From: Bacteroidales bacterium
Lineage (GTDB): Bacteria; Bacteroidota; Bacteroidia; Bacteroidales; UBA7960
Assembly: GCA_007131895.1 (NCBI GenBank)
Contig: SLPR01000460.1
Coordinates: forward strand, 1 to 9,166
Length of the DNA stretch: 9,166 nucleotides
Direction: 5' to 3'
Under the pieces are notes generated by a model. It was not told the origin of the DNA and did not search any database. It worked only from the letters and a program-made list of their open reading frames with translations. The first letter of the stretch is position 1, and each line of letters opens with the position of its first letter. A program made the position numbers and the translations under genes. Of this stretch, positions 1-7,451 are shown in pieces.

Positions 1-65
1 AGTAATGGCATTTCACTTTGCTGGCCTGAGCAACTAACAGGGGCATAATGCAATGTACCCATCAA
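1..65. other. Left-edge segment downstream of the operon, no gene assigned
   Basis: Sixty-five bases after the last stop codon. There is no GC-rich hairpin with a T-run, so the operon may continue beyond the edge. Minus-strand ATGs at 62 and 46 open frames that run off the window, but their first residues do not look like a recognisable N-terminus. Confidence 0.4.
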
Positions 66-1340
66 CTATTCTCTGTGCATTTCTATGATTTCCTGTTCTG
101 TTGGCGGAACCTTCACCGTTTCCATCAAAGCTCTTTTATTGCCCAGAAAGGTTTTGGTTATCGGATTCCCATCCCGGGTTAAACCCTCGAATGTGCCATC
201 ATCGACCAAATCCCACAAAGCATACTTGGCCTGTGCCTGCAAATTGATCAAACCAAAATGATTTTCCGAACCCATCGGGTTGGCAGCATCTTTCCACTGT
301 TCGTCAAAAGCTTCAAAGTAAAAACATGAGATTCCCTCCCTGTTGGTCCATTCACGCATGTAGCGGTAATAAAGTGCTGACTTATATTCATCAGTAGCCC
401 TGGCACCCTGATCACCATAATATTCATTGGAAATGGTGGCCCATCCGGTTTCTCCGATATGTACGGGCTTGTTTACACCTAAACTTTCCATATAATCCAC
501 AACACTGCGATATTGAGAAATCGCGTAATCTCTTGCTCTCCGCATGGCAGAATGAATTTTTTCCAAATCCGACATGTACTCTTCTTCTCTGGGCACCCCC
601 CAGAAATCAGGGTTGTAATGGGTATCGTGCATGGGATAGGTATGCATGGAGATAAAGTCAACCGCTTTGATCAGCTCATTCAAATCCTCCACATGGTATT
701 CAATGCCTCCACCTCCCCAGGCTGCGAAATTGTCGGAGCTGGTAATCCACAGGCTTTCGGGTAGTTCACCTTCTTTTTTGAGATTTTGCAAATGATTGAC
801 CCACCTGAGAATAATTGCCGGTTCCACATAATAATCCCATGCCCAGTGGACCATGGCTTCATTTCCCACGGCAATAATTTTTACGATATCAGGATATTGT
901 TGGGTCAACTCAACAGCACGGGCAATTTCCACGGCATTTCTCTCACTTTCCTGGTCCCGGATCCGGTCGGGCAAGTCGGTCCATGCATTTTTGCAATCAA
1001 TCCAGGCACCCAGCATCACATACATCTCAAACTCGGGATCTTCTTGTTTCATCAGCCGGATGGTCTCCAGCAGATTCGCTGCCTGGTCAAGATGCACATT
1101 GTAAGTGCGCAGCAGTTTTATCCCCATGGCCGATAATATTGCCATATCTTCCCTGAGTTGAGGGATGGTAGGCTGTATATCTCTGGTAATCTCGCGATAC
1201 CCACCGTAGGAAATGGCCAAATAGTCTGGGTCTCCCAATATCTCTGCTGCAGATTTACTCCTGGGGTCCTGCACCGGGGTGCATGAAATAAAAAGCAACA
1301 ATGCAAATAAAGGAATCAGGAAAAGGTTTTTTCGTGTCAT
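66..1340 (-). CDS. GH17 family beta-1,3-glucanase-like lipoprotein (long form, 424 aa)
   Basis: Predicted glycoside hydrolase family 17 enzyme acting on beta-1,3-glucan outside the cytoplasm. The start is placed at 1340 rather than at the upstream in-frame ATG at 1460, because Met at 1340 begins a clean lipoprotein signal: positive n-region (TRK), hydrophobic core, lipobox FISC with Cys20 as lipid anchor. The longer start would add 40 polar residues and overlap the preceding gene. Seen motifs: AVGNEAMVHW with the likely acid/base Glu161, HTYP after strand 6, HIGETGWAT with the likely nucleophile Glu297, and FEAFDEQW (Glu343) near the end of the barrel. These match the GH17 pattern of clan GH-A retaining enzymes. 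Compared with its paralogue at 2807-3859 it has about 43 more residues between the catalytic glutamates, mainly after HTYP, which could cap the active site. Last gene of the visible run, 52 bases behind the transporter. Whether it is endo-, exo-acting or a transglycosylase cannot be read from sequence. Confidence 0.92.
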   Translation of the reverse strand: MTRKNLFLIPLFALLLFISCTPVQDPRSKSAAEILGDPDYLAISYGGYREITRDIQPTIPQLREDMAILSAMGIKLLRTYNVHLDQAANLLETIRLMKQEDPEFEMYVMLGAWIDCKNAWTDLPDRIRDQESERNAVEIARAVELTQQYPDIVKIIAVGNEAMVHWAWDYYVEPAIILRWVNHLQNLKKEGELPESLWITSSDNFAAWGGGGIEYHVEDLNELIKAVDFISMHTYPMHDTHYNPDFWGVPREEEYMSDLEKIHSAMRRARDYAISQYRSVVDYMESLGVNKPVHIGETGWATISNEYYGDQGARATDEYKSALYYRYMREWTNREGISCFYFEAFDEQWKDAANPMGSENHFGLINLQAQAKYALWDLVDDGTFEGLTRDGNPITKTFLGNKRALMETVKVPPTEQEIIEMHRE

Positions 1341-1392
1341 TGGAAATGTGTTTTTTTTATGTATCAGCATAAGTTTAATTGATAATGAGCAA

Positions 1393-2745
1393 CTATGACT
1401 CTTCTCTTCGTTTTTCCAGTTCTTTTTCCATTTCCAGACAGGTTTTCTGGTCAATGGCATAGAAGTATAGCAGGATGGCGCATGACATATAGAGTATTCC
1501 CGGATAAACGGAAATCATCAATTTTATCCCGTTGAGAGAGGTGGCAGTTTGCTCTACATTGGGCACAAACCGGTACAAGGCAAGCAGCCAACCGGCAAGT
1601 GCTCCACCGATTCCCCAGCCTGCTTTCTGGGCAAAGGTAGCCGCCGAAAAAACCAGCCCGGTGGCCCGACGATGGTACTTCCATTCCGAATAATCAGCAG
1701 TATCAGCCAGCATGGTCCAGAGCAAAGGCACGGCCGGCGCATAGGTAAACTTGGCCAGGATATTGAGAATATAGACGGCATAAATATTCTCGTTGCCCGG
1801 AATATAGAGCAGAATGAAGAACAAGCCTGATATGAGTGAACTTGCCATGTATACATTGCGTTTCCCGAAGCGTTTGGCCAGGGGCTTGGAAAAGGGAATA
1901 CCAATTATCAATGCCACAGCACCAATAATATTAAACAGCTGCACGCTCTGCTCCTGCCCCACATAGTATTTGAAATAGTAAGCGATGGTAAGGTTCTGCA
2001 GGGCAAACATCACAAAGGAAATAATTCCCACAAAAAACAAAATGACCCAGGGTCGGTTACGGAAGAGATTTTTGATGTCTTCCTTAAGGTTTTTCTGTTG
2101 TGCTTTGGGTGGTGCCACCCTTTCACGGGTAGTTTTAAAGGTGATCATAAACAGGGTAAAGCTGATTATGGCAAAAAGAATCAGCGTATACTGATACCCC
2201 CGGGCCATATCTCCGCGGCCAAAATAGTTGGCCAGATAGAGAGCAGTCCCTGTTACGATTAACTGACCGGCAAATGCAAAAATGAAGCGGTATGAGTTCA
2301 AACCGGCTCTCTCATAGGAGTCGGAAGTCATAACTGCTCCCAGGGATGAATACGGCAGGTTGATGGCCGTAAAAACAGTCATCAGCAAAAGATAGGTTGC
2401 CCCTGCGTAAATTACCTTACCGGTAGGCCCGAGATTTGGCGTGGTAAAAGTGAGCACTGCCAGCACACTGTAAGGCAATGCCATCCAAAGTAAATACGGG
2501 CGGAATTTTCCCCAGCGGGTATTGGTTCTGTCGGCAATGATTCCCATCAGCGGGTCGCTGAGCATATCCCAGAAACGGGCTATGAGCATGATGGTGCCCG
2601 CAGCAGCGGCTGAGATGCCAAATGTATCGGTGTAAAAAATCAGAATCCAGAAACCGACCATATCCCAGACAAAATGCGATGCGGTATCGCCTAATCCATA
2701 GCCGATTTTTTCTTTAACGGATAACTTTTTGGTGGTTTTACTCAT
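1393..2745 (-). CDS. GPH/MelB-type MFS cation:oligosaccharide symporter
   Basis: Inner-membrane sugar symporter of the glycoside-pentoside-hexuronide family (major facilitator fold, about 12 membrane segments, 450 aa, normal length). Family marks seen: YGLGD at the N-terminus, ARFWDMLSDPLMG (Arg57, Asp60, Asp64), the following RWGKFRP loop, NLPYSS at 129-134, LADTADYSEW at 346-355, and AQKAGWGIGG with Lys374. Aligned by eye to MelB with a constant offset of five, Asp60 and Asp64 correspond to the cation-site Asp55 and Asp59, and Lys374 to Lys377. The melibiose-contacting positions Asp19 and Asp124 are instead His24 and Asn129, so a different sugar is expected (Asn there is usual in many GPH members). 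Context points to import of short beta-1,3-gluco-oligosaccharides for the cytoplasmic phosphorylase encoded upstream in the run. It starts 61 bases after the GH17 gene at 2807. The mRNA before the ATG has no Shine-Dalgarno; the nearby AGGAGG is on the other strand. Substrate is inference; family is secure. Confidence 0.93.
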   Translation of the reverse strand: MSKTTKKLSVKEKIGYGLGDTASHFVWDMVGFWILIFYTDTFGISAAAAGTIMLIARFWDMLSDPLMGIIADRTNTRWGKFRPYLLWMALPYSVLAVLTFTTPNLGPTGKVIYAGATYLLLMTVFTAINLPYSSLGAVMTSDSYERAGLNSYRFIFAFAGQLIVTGTALYLANYFGRGDMARGYQYTLILFAIISFTLFMITFKTTRERVAPPKAQQKNLKEDIKNLFRNRPWVILFFVGIISFVMFALQNLTIAYYFKYYVGQEQSVQLFNIIGAVALIIGIPFSKPLAKRFGKRNVYMASSLISGLFFILLYIPGNENIYAVYILNILAKFTYAPAVPLLWTMLADTADYSEWKYHRRATGLVFSAATFAQKAGWGIGGALAGWLLALYRFVPNVEQTATSLNGIKLMISVYPGILYMSCAILLYFYAIDQKTCLEMEKELEKRREES

Positions 2746-2792
2746 AACTCACAGGAGGTTTTTAATGATTAAAGGATTCTATCGAAAAATGC

Positions 2793-2806
2793 TCAAATCA
2801 ATTTGA
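2793..2806. repeat. Inverted repeat TCAAAT-CA-ATTTGA just after the short GH17 stop codon
   Basis: Perfect six-base arms with a two-base centre abut the stop codon of the gene at 2807-3859, inside the 61-base gap before the transporter. It is AT-rich and has too short a loop for a stable RNA hairpin, and no U-run follows, so it is not an intrinsic terminator. It is more likely chance or a DNA site. Confidence 0.25.
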
Positions 2807-3859
2807 TTAGTGATGGGTAAATATGTCAATTACTTTTTTGGGCTCCCGATCCACGGTGTATAGCCCCCAGTGCTTTTCAGCACCCAACGGGTCAGAGGGG
2901 TCTCCCTTCCAGTCTTCGTCAAAAGCTTCGAAAATGAAAGTAGTAATGTTGTTTTGTTTGGACCAATCCATGAGATCCCCTACATATTGTTTCTGCTTTT
3001 CCTGGCTTGCGCGCGCCCCAAACTCAGTGGCAATGGTAGCCCAGCCGGCTTCCGCAATCACGATTTGCTTACCCGGCAATGCGGTCATCACTTCTACTAT
3101 ATTCTCAAGGGTATAACTCATCCCCTGATCGATGTCCTTTCCTTCCCATATAGGATAGGTGTGAATGGACACAAAATCGACCACCTCTGCCAACTCTTCC
3201 CCATGATCGGCCCACCATTTGTAGTTATCGGCAACCGTAACGGGTTGCTCAATGGATTGCTGAACCCTCTTTACATAGGTAATTACAGAATCAACCGATA
3301 CCCGATGATCGTTCCAGTCAACCAGTGCTTCATTGCCCACATTTACGGCTACAATGATATCACTATACTCATTGGCCAGCTCAATACCTTTGGCTATTTC
3401 AAGATCATTGAGCTTTTTGTTTTGCTCAAGGGTTTCTTTGGAATAGGGCTCTGTGAGCCACGCGCAGGATCCATAGCTGTCAATTTCAGCCCGCAACCAT
3501 ATTCCCTGCATCACTTTAAAATCGAGATTGTGTTCTCTGATTACTTCCAGTACCATCTGACTGTTTTCCTCACAATCGTAAAGCCGAAACAGACGAAAAG
3601 GTGTTTGCTCAGCCAGTATCTGAAGATCTTCAAGGATTTCTTCATAACTGGGATTTATGGCTCCGGCGCCGCGATCAGGATACTGTCCGGTTCTGAAACC
3701 AGAATAACAAACTGCTTCAGATACACCACCCAAAAGCATGTCTTCGGTTTGAGTCAGATGAGTTACTGTTTCAGCTTTTTCTTCGGTTTCTCCGGAAAAA
3801 CTACAAGAAATAATAATAAATGATAGCGATAGAATTAAAAATCTGAATCCATTTTTCAT
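2807..3859 (-). CDS. GH17 family beta-1,3-glucanase-like lipoprotein (short form, 350 aa)
   Basis: Second predicted GH17 enzyme for beta-1,3-glucan. The N-terminus is a lipoprotein signal with lipobox IISC and anchor Cys19, then an acidic stretch (SFSGETEEKAE). Acidic residues after the Cys are a feature of surface-exported Bacteroidota lipoproteins, though here they start at +6, so the match is loose. Seen motifs: NVGNEALVDW with likely acid/base Glu177, SIHTYPIW, IAEAGWAT with likely nucleophile Glu270, and FEAFDEDWKG with Glu311, followed by an Asp/Pro-rich segment and GLY as in the paralogue at 66-1340. The gap between the catalytic glutamates is 93 residues against 136 there, so this is the more open, basic barrel. 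It follows the phosphorylase gene by 29 bases, and its ATG is the last three bases of a perfect 14-base palindrome, which may affect translation. A long antisense frame lies over this gene but looks like a shadow. Endo or exo action is not decidable from sequence. Confidence 0.92.
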   Translation of the reverse strand: MKNGFRFLILSLSFIIISCSFSGETEEKAETVTHLTQTEDMLLGGVSEAVCYSGFRTGQYPDRGAGAINPSYEEILEDLQILAEQTPFRLFRLYDCEENSQMVLEVIREHNLDFKVMQGIWLRAEIDSYGSCAWLTEPYSKETLEQNKKLNDLEIAKGIELANEYSDIIVAVNVGNEALVDWNDHRVSVDSVITYVKRVQQSIEQPVTVADNYKWWADHGEELAEVVDFVSIHTYPIWEGKDIDQGMSYTLENIVEVMTALPGKQIVIAEAGWATIATEFGARASQEKQKQYVGDLMDWSKQNNITTFIFEAFDEDWKGDPSDPLGAEKHWGLYTVDREPKKVIDIFTHH

Positions 3860-3870
3860 AGTATACTATG
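3857..3870. promoter_or_regulatory. Perfect 14-base palindrome containing the GH17 start codon
   Basis: CATAGTATACTATG reads the same on both strands. On the minus-strand mRNA its last three bases are the AUG of the short GH17 gene. As RNA it can fold into a five-base-pair stem with a UAUA loop that pairs the AUG with CAU; as DNA it is a symmetric site inside the 29-base gap after the phosphorylase gene. Role is unproven. Confidence 0.4.
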
Positions 3871-3888
3871 TTTAAAGGTGACAAAATA

Positions 3889-6800
3889 TTATTTCATTTT
3901 TACACTGATTTCAAGCCAGGCAACTTTTCCGGTTCTTTGAAAAACATGACTGCTAATTTGTGGATTCAGCATGTTACCATCCACTTCTTCTTTGGTGCCA
4001 TCAGCAAAGAAAACAATAATCTTTTCCTGTCCAGAAGCCGCGTATACTACCGGCACAGAACAAAAAGTAAAAGCGAGTTGCCCTTTTTCCAAATCTATAA
4101 TCTCTTTATCACCACTAAGGGTTATGTATTCGAAAGACCTGGAGCTTTTCAGAAACTCATCTTTTCTGAGCAGGGAAGGCTTGAACTGGAGGTGTCCTTT
4201 TTTGACAAAAACGCCCAGCTCTCCGAATCGTGTCAGGATATCTTCTTTCACCTGTCCGGTCATACCGGGTTGTTGTGCCCCCCGATGCTGAGGAGTGTGG
4301 GAATAAGGGTCCGTTGGGAATGCACCATATAACTGGGGCGATTTGTGAACACCTATACCGGCCTCAATTTCATAATAGTGATCCAGTAATTTCCCAACCA
4401 ATGCCGGGTCGGCCTTCTCATCAATGGCTTTCATGCAGCACTCCTGCACTGCCAGCAACAGTTTCGATATCATGTGCCAGTAGATGGAGCCCAACCCTTC
4501 AAAAGCAAAGAAAGTTCCTGACCTGCCGGTGAAAGCTCTGTGGTTGAATACTTTTTCAAAAATACTCAGCAACAGTTTACGCTCTTTTTTTACAAGTTCT
4601 TTGTATTCACCGGATGCCAAAGCATCGAGAGTGTTCTCCAGATCACGGGCATTTTTGAAGTTCCCATTGAAATGAAAACCTCCCTGAATATCCTGCTCAA
4701 CAATCTGATGGTTTCCATCGGCCACCATTTTCATGATCAGTTCAGAAGATTTGGCATCGGCGGCAGGAATGGTATTTTTCTGTAAAAACCCTGGTAATTC
4801 TTTGTTGGGATACAGAATATAACTATACTGGTCTTCTCTGAACAGGGCACTGCTTTTCAATGCATCCAACACCTCAAGGGCCTTCTCAGCATTCAGATAT
4901 CCCGAACTCAACACGGCTACCTGGCCTTCCAACATCTCACTCAGATGAGAAACTGAAACTTTCTCTTCTGTTGTCGTTAACAGATTGTAGGCATGATAAA
5001 GCTTGTCTTCTCTCTGGTTGGCATCAATAGAATGCTCAATGAATTCGATGCATGTCTTAGAGAATTTTTTTAATCCTGAAAGTGATACGCTTCTCTTTTT
5101 GCCCCAGAATCCACTCTGGTAAATATGCTGCCGGTATTCTGATGCAGCCATACCCAGGCGATCAATGAATTCTTTTTTGTCTGTATCCTTCATTTCTGCG
5201 GCCAGCAAGGGAGCAAATTCATACAGGGTTTCTCTCACACTATGATAAAATTCAATGAGTTCGCTGGAAACCTTTATGTTTTCTAAATCTGCTTCCTCCA
5301 GCATATTACTGAAAAACTTCATGAAGCGATGCAGGTAATAGAGCGTAACCATTGATACACCATTTCCAACCAATGCGTTGTTGGCATCGTTCCATTCGGG
5401 TCTTTGCGTATTGAGCCAGATGCCGGCTTCCGGAATAAAGTTGGACATTTTTGCCAGTACGGTTGCCATTATCTTTTCAAGGAAATTTACGTGGTAAATC
5501 TCTTTGGTATCGGTCATTAACAAAGCACCGTCGGCTCCCAGCTCCTCACGTTGTTTGCGGATAGCAGTATCCCAGTTATGATCAAATGCAATGGTATCTT
5601 TTGGATTGTGAAGGATTTGGTCGTAAGGTTTGATTACATAGGGTACAGCCGCATAGACAAACCATTCCTTATCAAAAAATGACTGTAATTTGCCGGGATG
5701 ATACTTCTCCACAATCTCAAAGAATTTTTGCAGGTAAATGATTTGATGGTCTCCCCAATAACCAATATAAGACCAGGGATTGTCGGGTTCGATGGTTTCC
5801 CAATCGAAGCCGTCTTTGGTAACCCTGTAAGGATTGTATCCATCAAAAGTGGAAGCATTTAAAAACTTGAAGATCATTCCCTCAATAAACTCAGGGTACG
5901 AAAAGGCAAGTGCTTCCCAATTCTGGAACAAATCGCGCCAGTTGCCTTCATAATCCAATATTTCTGAACCGTCAGTTTCATTCTGGATGTTGATGGAAAA
6001 ATAATTCCACGGACGGCTGGGATCACCATGCCTTCGGCTGAATTTGAGAGGCAAATACTCTATGGAAAGGCGAATCAAATCGGCATCGTTGCTTTTGGCA
6101 AGCAATTCTTTCAGCGCTGATTGACTGAAATCATTTTCCAGTGACCTGATAAATTCAGGGTTGCGCCACACCACTTCTTTGTTTGCTTTGTGCAGGTAGC
6201 TGAGAAAATCTTTCTTTTTGATCTGATAATTGTCATCAAAAATTCCCCCACGCATAATGTTAAACAGTACATTGGAATAATGGCGGGTATCAGTGAGTTT
6301 ATCTGCAGTAAACTGCAGCCCGTCAGCTTTTGCCACCAGTTGAATCAGATTTTGAGTCCCTGCCTCAATGTCCTGGCGGATTTTCTCCGCAAGATGGGTA
6401 TCCTCCTTTATGGCGGTTGACAAACTGATTACCTGTGAAAGGGTCTGGTTGACATTGGCAATGATTTGCCATTTTTTCGTCTCGCTGGCAGCCAGCGAAA
6501 TTTCCGAAGAAACAAAATAGGCTCCTTTTTCACCTTTAACATCCCGCTCGGCCTTGACAGTCTGTTTTTGCCGGAAGTTCTTCAACTGCAAAGATGAGAG
6601 CAAAAATGTGGGTTTGTCCATCCCCAGTGACCAGGCAATATTTGCCTTTAAAGCTTCGCTGGGTTCGGCTTTATCCACAATGATAGCACTCAAGGCAAAA
6701 ATGCCAATGCCCGAGGCAGGATCCAACTCACTTCTTTTATAAGCATCCACAAGGTTGCTGGTAGAGCGCTGCAAATCGCTGGGAACACCATAGGGCATAA

Positions 6801-7341
6801 TATTCTGAATTCCATCCAGAAGGGTTATGCGGCAGTCCTTGTCTGATGTATTAATAATTTCAGCATTACGGATAAAACCATATATCTTCCCTGAATTCAA
6901 CTGGTATCTGAAAACCAGGCCCAAATCATGATTGATTTCTTCAAAAATGATTTTATTGCCATAAATGCTTTTATAGAGATTACGGCTGATAGAATATCTA
7001 CCTGTGTATCTCTCAGAAAAGGGCTCCCAAATCAATACATCCTCACCACTGTGAATCTGAAAGATCGTTTTACTTCCTGTAACATCGGCTGACTCGGTAA
7101 TTTTGTCGTCCGTATAATACGGAAACAAAGCATATTCAGGGTTCTTACGTCCGGCCGAAAGCCCGCCATTGCTGGAAATAAACATCCAGTGATTGGCATC
7201 ACTTACGATGCTCATAAAAAAGGGCCGCATGGCATCGTGGTTGGTCATTTTGAAGTAGCTTTCATTTTCGTGTTCTACTATCTTCAGGTCGACTTTCTTG
7301 TTTGCGTTGGGGGTTGCAGTGTCTGAATAAGCTTTGTTCAT
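3889..7341 (-). CDS. Beta-1,3-glucan/oligoglucan phosphorylase, GH149-like (clan of GH94-type phosphorylases)
   Basis: Predicted inverting phosphorylase that splits a terminal glucose from beta-1,3-gluco-oligosaccharides with inorganic phosphate, giving glucose-1-phosphate. There is no signal peptide (starts MNKAYSDTATPNANKK), so it is cytoplasmic. Likely layout: N-terminal beta-sandwich to about residue 320 (with WMFISSNGGLSAGRKNPEYALFPY near residues 50-75), a linker, an (alpha/alpha)6 barrel from about 400 to 1050, then a C-terminal beta tail. Key motif: RPEWNDANNALVGNG, whose Asp652 occupies the place of the general acid of GH94-type enzymes (their ADWNDG motif). A second motif, HRGAQQPGMTGQ at 1019-1030, falls where the phosphate-binding loop is expected. 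At 1150 aa it is longer than cellobiose phosphorylases (about 800) and fits the roughly 1100-residue GH149 family; GH161, also acting on beta-1,3-glucan, is the main alternative. Two GH17 enzymes in the same operon support beta-1,3 linkage. It follows the GH-A gene by 110 bases. Family placement is by motif and length only. Confidence 0.84.
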   Translation of the reverse strand: MNKAYSDTATPNANKKVDLKIVEHENESYFKMTNHDAMRPFFMSIVSDANHWMFISSNGGLSAGRKNPEYALFPYYTDDKITESADVTGSKTIFQIHSGEDVLIWEPFSERYTGRYSISRNLYKSIYGNKIIFEEINHDLGLVFRYQLNSGKIYGFIRNAEIINTSDKDCRITLLDGIQNIMPYGVPSDLQRSTSNLVDAYKRSELDPASGIGIFALSAIIVDKAEPSEALKANIAWSLGMDKPTFLLSSLQLKNFRQKQTVKAERDVKGEKGAYFVSSEISLAASETKKWQIIANVNQTLSQVISLSTAIKEDTHLAEKIRQDIEAGTQNLIQLVAKADGLQFTADKLTDTRHYSNVLFNIMRGGIFDDNYQIKKKDFLSYLHKANKEVVWRNPEFIRSLENDFSQSALKELLAKSNDADLIRLSIEYLPLKFSRRHGDPSRPWNYFSINIQNETDGSEILDYEGNWRDLFQNWEALAFSYPEFIEGMIFKFLNASTFDGYNPYRVTKDGFDWETIEPDNPWSYIGYWGDHQIIYLQKFFEIVEKYHPGKLQSFFDKEWFVYAAVPYVIKPYDQILHNPKDTIAFDHNWDTAIRKQREELGADGALLMTDTKEIYHVNFLEKIMATVLAKMSNFIPEAGIWLNTQRPEWNDANNALVGNGVSMVTLYYLHRFMKFFSNMLEEADLENIKVSSELIEFYHSVRETLYEFAPLLAAEMKDTDKKEFIDRLGMAASEYRQHIYQSGFWGKKRSVSLSGLKKFSKTCIEFIEHSIDANQREDKLYHAYNLLTTTEEKVSVSHLSEMLEGQVAVLSSGYLNAEKALEVLDALKSSALFREDQYSYILYPNKELPGFLQKNTIPAADAKSSELIMKMVADGNHQIVEQDIQGGFHFNGNFKNARDLENTLDALASGEYKELVKKERKLLLSIFEKVFNHRAFTGRSGTFFAFEGLGSIYWHMISKLLLAVQECCMKAIDEKADPALVGKLLDHYYEIEAGIGVHKSPQLYGAFPTDPYSHTPQHRGAQQPGMTGQVKEDILTRFGELGVFVKKGHLQFKPSLLRKDEFLKSSRSFEYITLSGDKEIIDLEKGQLAFTFCSVPVVYAASGQEKIIVFFADGTKEEVDGNMLNPQISSHVFQRTGKVAWLEISVKMK

Positions 7342-7451
7342 GGTATTATTTTTAGAGGGTTTAAAGTGTCAATAAATACAGTGTTATGAAATATCAGAAG
7401 AAAAACATGGTGGCTATTTTACTTCCCCGTAGATGTTTACATAATCGATAA

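Noticed and set aside
1..62. Possible next minus-strand gene starting at 62 (three bases after the GH17 stop) or at 46
   Set aside because: Only 15 to 20 codons are visible and they do not resemble a known N-terminus; an open frame of this length is uninformative.
1341..1460. Longer N-terminus for the 66-1340 GH17 gene
   Set aside because: It would overlap the transporter gene and bury the lipoprotein signal 40 residues inside the protein.
2753..2806. Plus-strand AGGAGG followed six bases later by an ATG and a 13-codon frame
   Set aside because: It lies antisense in a 61-base gap inside the operon, Bacteroidota rarely use Shine-Dalgarno sites, and the peptide has no features; probably chance.
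2870..3823. 317-residue plus-strand open frame antisense to the short GH17 gene
   Set aside because: Its translation shows no recognisable domain or signal, while the opposite strand encodes an intact GH17 protein with all catalytic motifs; it is a shadow frame.
7342..7451. Possible internal promoter or terminator in the 110-base gap before the phosphorylase gene
   Set aside because: No TAnnTTTG box on the minus strand and no hairpin with T-run was found; only a short ATCGAT palindrome near the stop codon.
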